From: Paenibacillus sp. PvR098
GTDB lineage: Bacteria; Bacillota; Bacilli; Paenibacillales; NBRC-103111
DNA length: 64,000 bases
Reading direction: 5' to 3'
NCBI RefSeq assembly: GCF_017833255.1
Contig: NZ_JAFIBU010000001.1
Coordinates: 4,256,001-4,320,000, forward strand
Under the pieces are notes generated by a model. That model was not told the DNA's origin. It searched no databases and saw nothing but the letters and a program-made list of their open reading frames with translations. A program made the translations under genes and the position numbers. Of the stretch, positions 52,295 through 60,892 are shown one piece after another. Position 1 is the stretch's first letter, and every line of letters starts with the position of its first letter.

Positions 52295-52298
52295 ATCA

Positions 52299-52333
52299 GG
52301 CTAGGGGGGGGGACCGCCCCGCCCCTAGCTTTT
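52299..52333 (+). terminator. Attenuator-like hairpin between binding protein and ATPase genes
   Basis: GCTAGGGG and a long G-run pair with CCGCCCC and CCCCTAGC, followed by TTTT. Partial read-through would set a high binding-protein to transporter ratio. Confidence 0.65.
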
Positions 52334-52366
52334 CAAAGAAACGATAATTTTGGACAAAGGAGTAAT

Positions 52367-53170
52367 ATGATGACAGCAGCCGCGCCGTTAATGAACTTTG
52401 AAAATCTGAATGTCATATATAACCAGGGTGAACCCAATCAGGTTCACGCGCTTCAGGATGCTTCGGGAGAAATTTACGAAGGTGAATTTATTTCTATTAT
52501 CGGACCCAGCGGGTGCGGTAAAAGCACGCTGCTTCACACATTGGATGGGTTAATTCGTCCGGTGACTGGTTCCATTCATATTAACGGACACCGTGTTGAG
52601 GGTCCGGGCGGAGAAAAGGCTATGGTTTTTCAAGATTTTGCATTGATGCCATGGCATACCGTTTTTCAAAATGTGGCTTTTGGGTTAAGGCTGCAAGGCA
52701 AATCGGAAAAGGATATACGCGATCATGTGATGCATTATATCCGGATGGTTGGGCTTGAAGGGTTTGAAGGTAAATATCCTCATCAACTGTCAGGGGGTAT
52801 GAAGCAGAGAGTGGGAATTGCACGCGCTTTTGCGGTGAATCCCAAAATATTATTAATGGATGAGCCGTTCTCCGCTATTGATGAGCAAACACGCGAGATC
52901 ATGCAGGAAGAAGTATTAAAAATCATGTTCAATGAGAAAAAGACCGTTATTTTCATAACACACTCCATTGATGAAGCCGTATTTTTGTCCAGTCGGATCT
53001 TTCTCATGACCGTTCGTCCCGGCAGAATCATTGAAGATTTAAAAATTGACATCCCTTATCCTAGGACGTTAGAAACCAAATTACTTCCCAAATACCAAGA
53101 ATACAAATCTCAAATCTGGAATCACCTCAAAGGGGAAGTCACTAGACAGTATCAGAAGGGGGAAGTATAG
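52367..53170 (+). CDS. ABC transporter ATPase (SsuB/TauB type)
   Basis: The 267-residue protein has Walker A GPSGCGKST, Q-loop FQDFALMPWHTVFQN, signature LSGGMKQRVGIARAF, Walker B ILLMDEPF and the switch His in THSIDEAV, the standard set of importer ATPases of the nitrate/sulfonate family. It drives uptake together with the permease, whose gene begins at the next base. RBS AAAGGAG precedes the first ATG of an ATGATG pair. Confidence 0.95.
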   Translation: MMTAAAPLMNFENLNVIYNQGEPNQVHALQDASGEIYEGEFISIIGPSGCGKSTLLHTLDGLIRPVTGSIHINGHRVEGPGGEKAMVFQDFALMPWHTVFQNVAFGLRLQGKSEKDIRDHVMHYIRMVGLEGFEGKYPHQLSGGMKQRVGIARAFAVNPKILLMDEPFSAIDEQTREIMQEEVLKIMFNEKKTVIFITHSIDEAVFLSSRIFLMTVRPGRIIEDLKIDIPYPRTLETKLLPKYQEYKSQIWNHLKGEVTRQYQKGEV

Positions 53171-53977
53171 ATGGCAAAATTGGAAACACTTAGCTCGGCT
53201 GTATCCACTCCGATTGCCCAGAAAAAATCGAAAATAACCCCTGCCTGGACTTATCCGTTTGTCACCATAGCCAGTATTTTAATCGTATGGGAAATCTGTG
53301 GACTGGTGGGTATGATCGACCCTTTTATGTTCAGCTGGCCCAGTAAAATTATGGTTCAAACCTGGGGTTTTATTATTAACGGCAGCGTATTCGGGCATTT
53401 GGCCATAAGCGGTTTGGAAGCGGGGATTGGACTGGCCATGGCGATGATCGGGATCCCTTTGGGGTTAGCCTTAGGATACTGGAGAAAGCTTGAGTATTCC
53501 TTCGATCCCATCATTACTGCGCTCTATACGACACCTGTAGTGGCATTAACGCCGCTGTTTGTTTTATGGTTCGGTTTGGATATTTTATCAAAAATTATGA
53601 TGGTTTTTACTATGGCAGTTTTTCCTATATTAATTAATACGATGGCGGGGGTAAAAACAACCGACCCGTCTCTGATGAAAGCTGCCCGCTCCTATGGAGC
53701 CAATGAATTTCAAATGTTTAAGGAAGTTATCTTCCCATCCACGTTTTCTTATATCATTACAGGAATTCGTTTGGCCATTGGGCGTGCGCTTATTGCGGTT
53801 GTCGTAGCTGAGATGCTGGCAGCAAATAAAGGAATAGGGTATGCCATCCGGCATGCGTCCGAACTATTCCGTACCGCAGAATATTTGGGTTATGTCGGCG
53901 TTTTGATGGTCTTCTCCGTACTGCTGACGCAATTGCTGAAGGTGTTTGAACGTAAGATTGCCCCTTGGCGGAACTGA
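53171..53977 (+). CDS. ABC transporter permease (SsuC/TauC type)
   Basis: The 268-residue membrane protein has about six helices and the EAA loop MKAARSYGANEFQMFKEVIFPS, which contacts the ATPase; LVSNSGIGYAI-like block appears as AANKGIGYAIRHASELFRT. The gene starts on the base after the ATPase stop, with GGAGG-like GGGGGAAG in the stop region, so translation is coupled. It ends the operon before a long perfect terminator. Confidence 0.93.
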   Translation: MAKLETLSSAVSTPIAQKKSKITPAWTYPFVTIASILIVWEICGLVGMIDPFMFSWPSKIMVQTWGFIINGSVFGHLAISGLEAGIGLAMAMIGIPLGLALGYWRKLEYSFDPIITALYTTPVVALTPLFVLWFGLDILSKIMMVFTMAVFPILINTMAGVKTTDPSLMKAARSYGANEFQMFKEVIFPSTFSYIITGIRLAIGRALIAVVVAEMLAANKGIGYAIRHASELFRTAEYLGYVGVLMVFSVLLTQLLKVFERKIAPWRN

Positions 53978-54023
53978 TTGGATATCTTTTGAAAGGAATT
54001 CACTCCATCGCGGTTTCCGACCC

Positions 54024-54081
54024 AAAACACGATAAAAGCTCCGGAAGAGACATCCTTTCCGGAGCTTTTATCGTGTTTTTT
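54024..54081. terminator. Bidirectional terminator after the ABC operon
   Basis: AAAACACGATAAAAGCTCCGGA and its reverse complement (54056-54078) form a stem of over 20 bp with a short loop, followed by TTTTTT. Confidence 0.85.
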
Positions 54082-54654
54082 CTACCTTTTATCGTCCATA
54101 CGAAGCAGCAGAAGTCCGCTCACGAACATCCATAGCGAGCCGATATAGAAGATCAGATCGAGCGTGAAGAAATCGATCAAAAAGCCCCCCGCTATGACCG
54201 CCAGCCCCGAGAACAAGCCTACCCAGCCGTGATAGGAGCCGATTTGCCGCCCCCGGCCCGGGCCTTCCGTGACATCGGCCAGCAGCGCCTTTTCGCCGGT
54301 TTTTTGCATAGCTCCGCACAGCCCCATCAGTATCTGCAGTACATAGACCTGCCAGATTCCCGTCACCACGGGGAAAAATAAGAACAGCGCAGCCATTCCC
54401 CAAGCGCTCCAAAGCAGCAGCGTTTTCCTGCCGTATCGATCGGACCAAGCGCCGAGCTTGGTGTGGAGCAGGGAGGAGCTGATGGTAAATAAGCCGTAAG
54501 CCAGGCCGTATTCAGTAAATCCAGCTCCGATCTCTTTGATAAAAATGAGGTAAAACGGAAAGACTAATCCGCTTCCGAACAGCGCTGCGCTTTGAGACAT
54601 CATCAGGCTGCGAATGGCGAGCTCGCGACTTCTGAGTAATGGGTTATCTTCCAT
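54082..54654 (-). CDS. Half-size MFS-type membrane protein (six helices)
   Basis: The 190-residue protein has six membrane helices, only the N-terminal half of a normal MFS carrier of about 400 residues. It contains a motif-A-like loop GAWSDRYGRKTLLLW and a GEKALLADV block at the end of helix 4. The frame stops cleanly, with the strong terminator only a few bases on, so it is either a natural half-carrier that dimerises or the stable remnant of a truncated gene. ATG 54654 lies inside the end of the FAD oxidase gene (11-bp overlap), so the two are co-translated. Confidence 0.72.
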   Translation of the reverse strand: MEDNPLLRSRELAIRSLMMSQSAALFGSGLVFPFYLIFIKEIGAGFTEYGLAYGLFTISSSLLHTKLGAWSDRYGRKTLLLWSAWGMAALFLFFPVVTGIWQVYVLQILMGLCGAMQKTGEKALLADVTEGPGRGRQIGSYHGWVGLFSGLAVIAGGFLIDFFTLDLIFYIGSLWMFVSGLLLLRMDDKR

Positions 54655-56086
54655 AATGGGCATACCTCTCGTAAAATAAATTTTGGAAAAGCCCGTCCGG
54701 ATCATAATGTCGTTTCGCGCCAAAGAAGCTGTCCGTGTTTGGGTATACCTGCCTCATTTGCTCTGGTGTCGGATAGGACTGGTAGGTTAAATAATAGGTG
54801 CCGCTGTTACGTATCACCGCATCCACAAGCTGCTGCGTGATTTTCTCGGTATGTACTTGCCCTTGGTCCGACAGCTTCTGGTTGATTAAGATCACAACGG
54901 CATAACCGTCATGCCTTGCATAAGAGAGATGAGCTTCATCATTACTCCGGATATAACGGACCGTAGCGTTCAGCAGATTGACCTTCTCTTGCCGGACGAT
55001 CGTTCTTAGTTCGTCTACAAAAGCGGGGAAACGGTCTGCGGGCACGAAATACTCCTGCAGGATGTCCGTATCCGTGGGGGATCGATGCTCCAGAAACTCG
55101 ATCTCAGGCCGCATTGCGTTGTTGCGCGTGATCAGCTCTCCCTTAGGGGCATCGGCAAACATCTTTTTTTGAACTGTCCAGATGAAGTTTTTGCCCCAAT
55201 CCCATTTGCGCGACAGACCGAACAAAAACTTGTTGCGCTCCACAAAACGCTCCTCTTGTAACTCTGTTAGAGCAGGTACTGCTTTCTCATCAGTCCTTGT
55301 ATATGTGGTTACATACATTTCGTTCAGCAAGCTGTCCGGAGCTACGGACAATCGCGCGATGGCCAGCTCGGCTTCGGGTTTGGACAGTATTTCGCTGTGG
55401 AACCAGTCCGGGAACGAACGGTAATCGGTCATGAACGTATCGATCCGGTAGATCGGATTATCTGTGACCCTGAGGTCCACATCGACAATGACGCCGAACA
55501 GACCGAAACCGCCGATGACGAGGCCAAACAGTTCTTCATTCTCTTCTCTGCTTACGTTCCGCAGGGCGCCGTCCGCCATGAGCAGTCGGAAGCTTTCCAC
55601 TGTCTCAATCACCGGGCCGTGGTGAAGGTCCCGTCCGTGCACATTCGAGCTGAGCGATCCGCCGATCGTGAAGATATTAGAGGACTGCATAACACGGACC
55701 GACAGGTTATAGGGATTCAGATAGTTCTGAACGTCGGCCCATGTCGCACCGCTTTGTACGCGAAGTATGCGCCGCTTTTCGTCCAAGTGTACCATCCGGT
55801 TGAAAGGCTTCATGCTCAGTACAACGGCGTCCTTGTAGAATGTATGGCCGCCTTGGCTGTGGCTAGCCCCGGCAATGGAGATAGGCAGTCCCTGCCGGGC
55901 CGCTTCGCGAACCGTCTCCTGCAGGCTCTTGAGATCATTCGCCGGGACGATTTTGGTCACCTTGCGGGATTCAATCCGGCTTACATCCGTCATCAACAGA
56001 TCGGGCCCGCGGGAACCGTTTATGTATACCGAGGCCGTGAACAACAGCAGATACGCAGCGATAAAAAGCAGATACCTATTTTTCAT
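54644..56086 (-). CDS. Membrane-anchored FAD-linked oxidase, lactone-oxidase-like
   Basis: The 480-residue protein has an N-terminal membrane helix (5-22) and a PCMH-type FAD-binding domain: ISIAGASHSQGGHTFYKDAVVLSM, then SSNIFTIGGSLSSNVHGRDLHHGPV. The C-terminal part matches the D-arabinono-lactone oxidase/cholesterol-oxidase substrate domain with YFVPADRFPAFVDEL and FQNLFY. It oxidises a sugar lactone, sugar or other alcohol outside the membrane, with O2 or another acceptor. ATG 56086 is preferred over upstream frames that lack a signal. It forms a unit with the half-MFS gene. Confidence 0.8.
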   Translation of the reverse strand: MKNRYLLFIAAYLLLFTASVYINGSRGPDLLMTDVSRIESRKVTKIVPANDLKSLQETVREAARQGLPISIAGASHSQGGHTFYKDAVVLSMKPFNRMVHLDEKRRILRVQSGATWADVQNYLNPYNLSVRVMQSSNIFTIGGSLSSNVHGRDLHHGPVIETVESFRLLMADGALRNVSREENEELFGLVIGGFGLFGVIVDVDLRVTDNPIYRIDTFMTDYRSFPDWFHSEILSKPEAELAIARLSVAPDSLLNEMYVTTYTRTDEKAVPALTELQEERFVERNKFLFGLSRKWDWGKNFIWTVQKKMFADAPKGELITRNNAMRPEIEFLEHRSPTDTDILQEYFVPADRFPAFVDELRTIVRQEKVNLLNATVRYIRSNDEAHLSYARHDGYAVVILINQKLSDQGQVHTEKITQQLVDAVIRNSGTYYLTYQSYPTPEQMRQVYPNTDSFFGAKRHYDPDGLFQNLFYERYAHYGR

Positions 56087-56287
56087 CAAGGGCTCTCTGT
56101 TCCTTTCCGGATAATCAGGCTCATGAGAAAAGCTTATCATAAGATCGGTTAAACGAAAAATGTGTAATTTAGGACAAATTGAGGGGGGATCGTTGAAAGT
56201 ACCTTTACAGCCAAGATTCGACGCTGTTGCTGCCGATTCCAATTGCAGAAGGCGCGTCTTACTTCTCGGCGGGAGGAATGGGCTGCT

Positions 56288-56476
56288 ATGAAGGAACAGC
56301 ATATTTGGATTTTCGAACCAGTAAACGAGTTCGCTCACGAAAGTAGTAACGACGGAGTAGAAGACCGGGCGCTGCAATACACGCTAAGCGCAGTCGTAGA
56401 GGAAGCGGATTACGACAAAGCTGTCGAGATGATCCACCGGGAACAACGGGCAAGTTGCATCGTTAGAATAACGTGA
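56288..56476 (+). CDS. Small protein of unknown function (62 aa)
   Basis: The 62-residue frame starts at ATG 56288 with GGGAGGAA about 12 bases upstream and ends before a perfect bidirectional terminator. It is acidic, with EFAHESSNDGVEDRALQYTLSAVVEEA and a Cys near the end (RASCIVRIT). No family is recognised. An earlier start at 56243 would add 15 residues without a ribosome site. Confidence 0.45.
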   Translation: MKEQHIWIFEPVNEFAHESSNDGVEDRALQYTLSAVVEEADYDKAVEMIHREQRASCIVRIT

Positions 56477-56484
56477 TCTGCATG

Positions 56485-56530
56485 AATAAAGGGAAGGTCC
56501 GGATATCATCCGGGACCCTTCCCTTTATTT
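56485..56530. terminator. Bidirectional terminator
   Basis: AATAAAGGGAAGGTCCGG and its complement enclose ATATCAT; the exit carries TTTATTT on the plus side. Confidence 0.85.
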
Positions 56531-56542
56531 GCTCGAGCTTGC

Positions 56543-58072
56543 TTAATAGGTTGTAAATCCGAGCGTCTCTTGCAAACGGTAGAGCCATTTTTTGAGCGGG
56601 ACCGTCTTATCCTTGAATGCATTGAAATCCAGCGTGTACTCCGCATCTTTGTTGGTCCACAAACGCTCGAAGTACTGCAGTACTTCCGCTGACAGCTCGC
56701 TGTCCGCAGGAGCTTCGATCATTAGGTTGGATTCCAAATTCAAATCATCCAAATTTCGTTTCGTTAAATTGGCTGAACCGCTGTGGATAACGGTTTGGGA
56801 AGGACCGGCAATCACGGTCATCTTGGCGTGGTATTGTTCATCGGCCGTATTGAACCACCGGATTTGGATGCGGCCCTCTGATTGTTCCTGCAGCTGTGCG
56901 GCTACGGGGCGATTCGGCATGCCGATCTTCTCGTTTCCGAACGCATTTTCGTTGGGGTCGAGGATGAGTCGCACATCCGCTCCACGGTCCGAAGCTTCCA
57001 GCAGCCCATCCACGACCTTGGGGTCAGCGAGATAGAACATGCCCATCCACACGGTATCCCCGGTTCCAGCTTGAGCTAAGGACTCAAGGACGTGCTTGTA
57101 CACCATCCCTTCCGTCAGCAGACGTACCGTTATGTCACCGCTTTTTTCTTCTTCACGGACAGGATTAGACGGCAATTCCGGGCCCCCGGACATGTTAGAT
57201 ACCGCCTGCTCACTGGCTAGTACATCGGTAATGATGCCGCCACTCACCGCGAAAGCGGCATTGGAATGTAAGGCGCTGGCATCGTGAATGTTGGCTGAAG
57301 AAATAATGGCTGTTTGCTCCGTAGCGATCACTTTGCGGTGATTCGCTTTTACGTTAAACAGCTTCAGGTAGGAGCGGACGGTAATATCGGGCGCCGATTC
57401 GGCTAGCGGGTTTTTCAGCCAACCGCTCCCCGACTCGCCGAACCAACGAAAAAAGGTACGCCACAGCCCTGAGTAGATTGGGGTAGAGTCACGTAAACGG
57501 TCCAGATACGTGATCACTGTTGCAATACCGGCTGCCTCCATTTTTTGCAGCTCAGGTGAAGGGTGCGAGCCGTAGGTGGTGTTGATCTCATCGGTAATGA
57601 ATACAATCTCCAGCTCCGGACGCTCCTGCTTTCTGGCAATCAGCTTGTCCGTCAGCGTGGCACTGAGCGGAGGAAAAGATTGGCCTTGATCGACATACCC
57701 GTTAAACAGGAACATGTCGATCACAATAAAGGACTCCGCTTCATCAATTGCCTGAAGGATTCGGTTATAAATCGTCTGCTCGGTCACGGTTGCCCCGTCC
57801 TTAGGATAAGTGAGGTCATACAAAAACTCGATGTTTTCTACCTGATGCGGAGCACCCTCGTAAGCAATTCCTTCGGGAAGCGTCTTATGCGTATTTACAA
57901 TGATGACGGCCACAATCGTCAGTATAAGCAGCAGCAGGATCCAGAGTCGCAGTTGATGGACGACAGGCTGTTTTCTGGCAAGCTTCTCAGGCTGTGTTGT
58001 TGAGTTCCGGCTTCGGTGCGTCTGCCGTTCCTCCCCCCGGCCTGCAGGACCTTGTATCGGATGATGTTCCAT
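56543..58072 (-). CDS. Membrane-anchored phospholipase-D-superfamily protein
   Basis: The 509-residue protein has a cytoplasmic N-terminus of about 40 residues, one membrane helix (41-60) and two PLD-like halves. The catalytic motifs are imperfect: the first reads NHRKVIATE (H245-x-K247-x4-E rather than D), the second YHAKMTVIA, where the last D is missing; both halves keep SAN (SSANIHD and SGSANLTKRN). Such proteins include cardiolipin-synthase-like and nuclease-like members. With both motifs altered, activity is uncertain. ATG 58072 follows GGAGCG by seven bases; longer frames lack a ribosome site. Confidence 0.78.
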   Translation of the reverse strand: MEHHPIQGPAGRGEERQTHRSRNSTTQPEKLARKQPVVHQLRLWILLLLILTIVAVIIVNTHKTLPEGIAYEGAPHQVENIEFLYDLTYPKDGATVTEQTIYNRILQAIDEAESFIVIDMFLFNGYVDQGQSFPPLSATLTDKLIARKQERPELEIVFITDEINTTYGSHPSPELQKMEAAGIATVITYLDRLRDSTPIYSGLWRTFFRWFGESGSGWLKNPLAESAPDITVRSYLKLFNVKANHRKVIATEQTAIISSANIHDASALHSNAAFAVSGGIITDVLASEQAVSNMSGGPELPSNPVREEEKSGDITVRLLTEGMVYKHVLESLAQAGTGDTVWMGMFYLADPKVVDGLLEASDRGADVRLILDPNENAFGNEKIGMPNRPVAAQLQEQSEGRIQIRWFNTADEQYHAKMTVIAGPSQTVIHSGSANLTKRNLDDLNLESNLMIEAPADSELSAEVLQYFERLWTNKDAEYTLDFNAFKDKTVPLKKWLYRLQETLGFTTY

Positions 58073-58306
58073 GGCAATCGCTCCGTTCAGCTGTAATTTG
58101 TAGGCGCGTCGGTTTGAGGATTTTTGCGAGCGCCCGTAAAAGAAATTAAAGCAAAATGTAAACATTGACGCAGCGATTAGAGAAGAAGGCGGGGATACGA
58201 ATTCAGCAAAGGGCGATGTAGGAATAACGCGGTGCAACCTTTTTACGAACAGTTACGTTTAGAAGGTAACTCCGGAGTTAATATAAAGCAGAGGTGGATG
58301 GATCTT

Positions 58307-59248
58307 ATGTCGATCAAAAAAATAATTACGATTTTATCGGCGACGGCGCTTTTAGGCAGCCTGACGGCCGGGTCGTCTTTTGCGTTCGTTGATTTGGATC
58401 AGGATCATAAAACTCCGATTATGACATTGAAGGAGCGGGGAATCGTAAGCGGCATGGACGGTAAGCATTTTGTTCCGATGGGCAAAGTCAGCTATGCTCA
58501 AGCGGTTCACATGCTGGTCAATGGGCTGGATATCAACATCAACGCTATGCTGTTCGTCAAGGCTCCGCAAGCTACGGATTATTATACGAATATTCCTAAC
58601 GATGCCTGGTACGCCCAGTCTTTTGTGAATGCTCACTTGAACGGGCTGCCGATTCCGAAGGATGTCGATCCTAACGGCACCATTACTCGCGAGCAGTTTG
58701 CTGATCTGATGATTCATGCTATGGATACGAAAGGAACATACCCTGTTATCAAAATGCTGATTATTTTCGAAGATGAGAAGGAAATCGATGCGAAGCTCAG
58801 CTACAGCATACAGCGGATCGTTCTGCACCAGATCGCCAAGGTAGGAGAGGATCGTAAGTTTTATCCGAAGCGAGAGATGACTCGCGGGGAAGCGGCGGTA
58901 TGGGTGCACAATGCGATCCGTCTCGTCGAGTCGCATGCAGAGCATCCGGCGCAGCAGGAACAGGTCAAGGTATCGGTTGAACAAGCGAACGACGATGTCA
59001 ACAAGGTTGTCCTTTCCCGAGGTCAGAAGCCGACCGCAGGCTACGGTATTACCATTGACGCTATTCGATTCGAACACGACGGCCGAGCGATCATCACCTA
59101 TTCACTGACTGATCCGAAGCCGGACAGCATGAACGCGACGGTCATTACGGAGCCTAAAGCAGAAACGTATGTTTCCTCCAAATATAAGCCGGTAGCAGAA
59201 CCTAGCGGGTTCACCGTGGACTCGGTTGTCGACGAGTTGGTAAAATAA
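58307..59248 (+). CDS. Secreted S-layer-homology protein with PrcB-like C-terminal domain
   Basis: The 313-residue protein has a signal peptide (about 1-26, SSFA), SLH-like repeats (about 27-200, for example MTLKERGIVSGMDGKHFVPMGKVSYAQ and YTNIPNDAWYAQSFV and REMTRGEAAVWVHNAI) and a C-terminal domain with VVLSRGQKPTAGYGITI and a Y-strand pair resembling the PrcB domain that associates with proteases. It is wall-bound. ATG 58307 is chosen: the ribosome site GAGGTGG ends nine bases before it. The divergent region 58073-58306 separates it from the PLD-like gene. Confidence 0.8.
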   Translation: MSIKKIITILSATALLGSLTAGSSFAFVDLDQDHKTPIMTLKERGIVSGMDGKHFVPMGKVSYAQAVHMLVNGLDININAMLFVKAPQATDYYTNIPNDAWYAQSFVNAHLNGLPIPKDVDPNGTITREQFADLMIHAMDTKGTYPVIKMLIIFEDEKEIDAKLSYSIQRIVLHQIAKVGEDRKFYPKREMTRGEAAVWVHNAIRLVESHAEHPAQQEQVKVSVEQANDDVNKVVLSRGQKPTAGYGITIDAIRFEHDGRAIITYSLTDPKPDSMNATVITEPKAETYVSSKYKPVAEPSGFTVDSVVDELVK

Positions 59249-59279
59249 ATAGGACGACGAGATTGTTTTTACGGGCCGG

Positions 59280-59318
59280 CCGATGACTAACGAATGCGTT
59301 AGGAGGGTCGGTTTTTTT
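59280..59318 (+). terminator. Terminator of the SLH gene
   Basis: CCGATGACTAACG pairs with CGTTAGGAGGGTCGG around AATG, then seven T residues. Confidence 0.8.
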
Positions 59319-59457
59319 CATGGCAGGGGGTGCCCAATACGGATTCATCGAGGAAAGTCTCGGGTAAAACGGGTATAATAGGTTTAAGAAACAGACACAT
59401 ACTAAACTTATTGTTGCTGCTGATTACATAAAGATGAGATGAATGGAGTGACTCGGG

Positions 59458-60249
59458 ATGGATAAGCGTTATGAGGACGTAAACGGAGTCAAGCTGGGTT
59501 ATTTCGAGCAGGGAGAAGGGACACCGGTGGTGCTGCTCCATGGATTTTGCGGAAGCTCGTCCTATTGGGAAGAGGTGATTCCGATGCTGGAAGGAAGCTG
59601 CCAGTTGATCGTGCCGGATCTGCGTGGACATGGTGATTCCTCAGCGCCGGAAGGTACGTATTCAATGGAGTCGATGGCAGAAGACATTGTGGGACTGCTG
59701 GAGAAGAAAAATTGCGGCAAAGCCGTCGTGCTTGGACATTCATTGGGCGGTTATGTGACGCTGGCGCTCGCTGAGAAGCATCCGGAGAAGCTGCTGGGTT
59801 TTGGGCTTGTGCATTCCACGGCGTATCCCGATGATGAGAAGGGAAAGGAAGGCCGGCTAAAAGCAATAGATACGATAAAAGAGCAGGGGCTTCCCGTATT
59901 TCTAGAAGGCTTGATCCCCAAACTATTTGCCCCGTCTCATGTGGAGTCGATGCCGGAAGCAGTTAACAAAGCCAAACAAATCGGTTTGGGAACGAGTCCG
60001 GAAGGGGCGGTTCGTACGCTGGAAGGCATGCGCACAAGGACGGACCGGAACGACGTATTGTCCGGCGCAAAGGTGCCCGTACTGCTGTTGGCCGGAGCGG
60101 GGGATCAGCTCATTGCGCCGGAGAAAACCTTTTCCGTGAGTGGAGAACATATCATCGCCAAGACACTGGAAGGCGCTGGTCATGTGAGTATGATGGAAAC
60201 GCCTCAGGAGCTTGCGCAAGCGGTACGGGATTTCACGGCTAAGCTGTAG
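59458..60249 (+). CDS. Alpha/beta hydrolase
   Basis: The 263-residue hydrolase has the nucleophile elbow GHSLGG (Ser98), the oxyanion element LLHGFCGSSSYW and an acid in LLLAGAGDQLIAPEK with His in EGAGHVSMMETPQEL. The size and pattern fit the small lipase/peroxidase-like esterases of the AB hydrolase-1 group. It has a strong ribosome site (GGAGTGACTCGG) and is followed by the DCC-family gene. The substrate cannot be read from the sequence. Confidence 0.85.
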   Translation: MDKRYEDVNGVKLGYFEQGEGTPVVLLHGFCGSSSYWEEVIPMLEGSCQLIVPDLRGHGDSSAPEGTYSMESMAEDIVGLLEKKNCGKAVVLGHSLGGYVTLALAEKHPEKLLGFGLVHSTAYPDDEKGKEGRLKAIDTIKEQGLPVFLEGLIPKLFAPSHVESMPEAVNKAKQIGLGTSPEGAVRTLEGMRTRTDRNDVLSGAKVPVLLLAGAGDQLIAPEKTFSVSGEHIIAKTLEGAGHVSMMETPQELAQAVRDFTAKL

Positions 60250-60282
60250 CAGTAACGTCGGAAGGAGTGGAGAAGTGTCTGC

Positions 60283-60741
60283 ATGGGAGATCAGATGAAG
60301 GAGCTAACGCAAGAGGAGCATACGTCCCAGGGGATGGAGGACGGAAATCCGCTCATTTTTTATGATGGAGTGTGCGGTTTTTGCCAGCGGATCGTGCAGT
60401 TTATTCTTCCGCGCGACCGGAATGCCCGATTTCGGTTCGTCGCCATCCAATCGGATACCGGCAGGAAGCTGCTCCTTCATCATGGCATGGATCCGGATGC
60501 GCTGAGCACGTTCGTCCTTCTGGATCGGGGAAAGGTTTATACGCGGTCAACCGCGGGACTTCGGGTATTCCGGGGACTCGGCGGCGGTTGGCCGATGCTG
60601 TACGCTTTTATTGCTGTGCCAAGGCCTGTGCGGGATGCGGTATATGATTGGATCGCACGTCATCGGTACCGCTTCTTCGGTCGAAGCGATGCATGCATGC
60701 TTCCTGATTCGAAGGTGAGGGAACGCTTCCTCGACTATTAA
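60283..60741 (+). CDS. DCC-family thiol-disulfide oxidoreductase (DUF393)
   Basis: The 152-residue protein has the DCC motif LIFYDGVCGFCQ (Cys pair with aspartate), then LDRGKVYTRSTAGLRVFRGLGG and RHRYRFFGRSDAC, the standard DUF393 layout of a thioredoxin-like small oxidoreductase. GGAGAAG lies seven bases before the ATG. It is 34 bp downstream of the hydrolase gene and may be in one unit with it. Confidence 0.88.
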   Translation: MGDQMKELTQEEHTSQGMEDGNPLIFYDGVCGFCQRIVQFILPRDRNARFRFVAIQSDTGRKLLLHHGMDPDALSTFVLLDRGKVYTRSTAGLRVFRGLGGGWPMLYAFIAVPRPVRDAVYDWIARHRYRFFGRSDACMLPDSKVRERFLDY

Positions 60742-60840
60742 GTAAGGAGCTGCCGTTCACATTCTCACAGAATGCAGCGGGATAACCTTATTCCTCCCAA
60801 AATCCCCATTTTCGATATTATCTTGATTGTTGTAACTTAA

Positions 60841-60873
60841 AGCAGCTGTTTCCATAGGGAACAGCTGCTCTTG
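60841..60873. terminator. Bidirectional hairpin after the DCC gene
   Basis: AGCAGCTGTT (60841-60850) pairs with AACAGCTGCT (60860-60869) around TCCATAGGG, then CTTG; the minus exit is TTAAG. Confidence 0.65.
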
Positions 60874-60892
60874 TACGGAATGGAACGGACCC

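Noticed and set aside
55397..56152. Open frame of 251 codons on the plus strand
   Set aside because: Antisense to the FAD oxidase gene, composition typical of a shadow frame, no ribosome site.
60743..60892. Possible gene between the DCC gene and the hydrolase gene
   Set aside because: No frame with a ribosome site; the segment holds only the hairpin.
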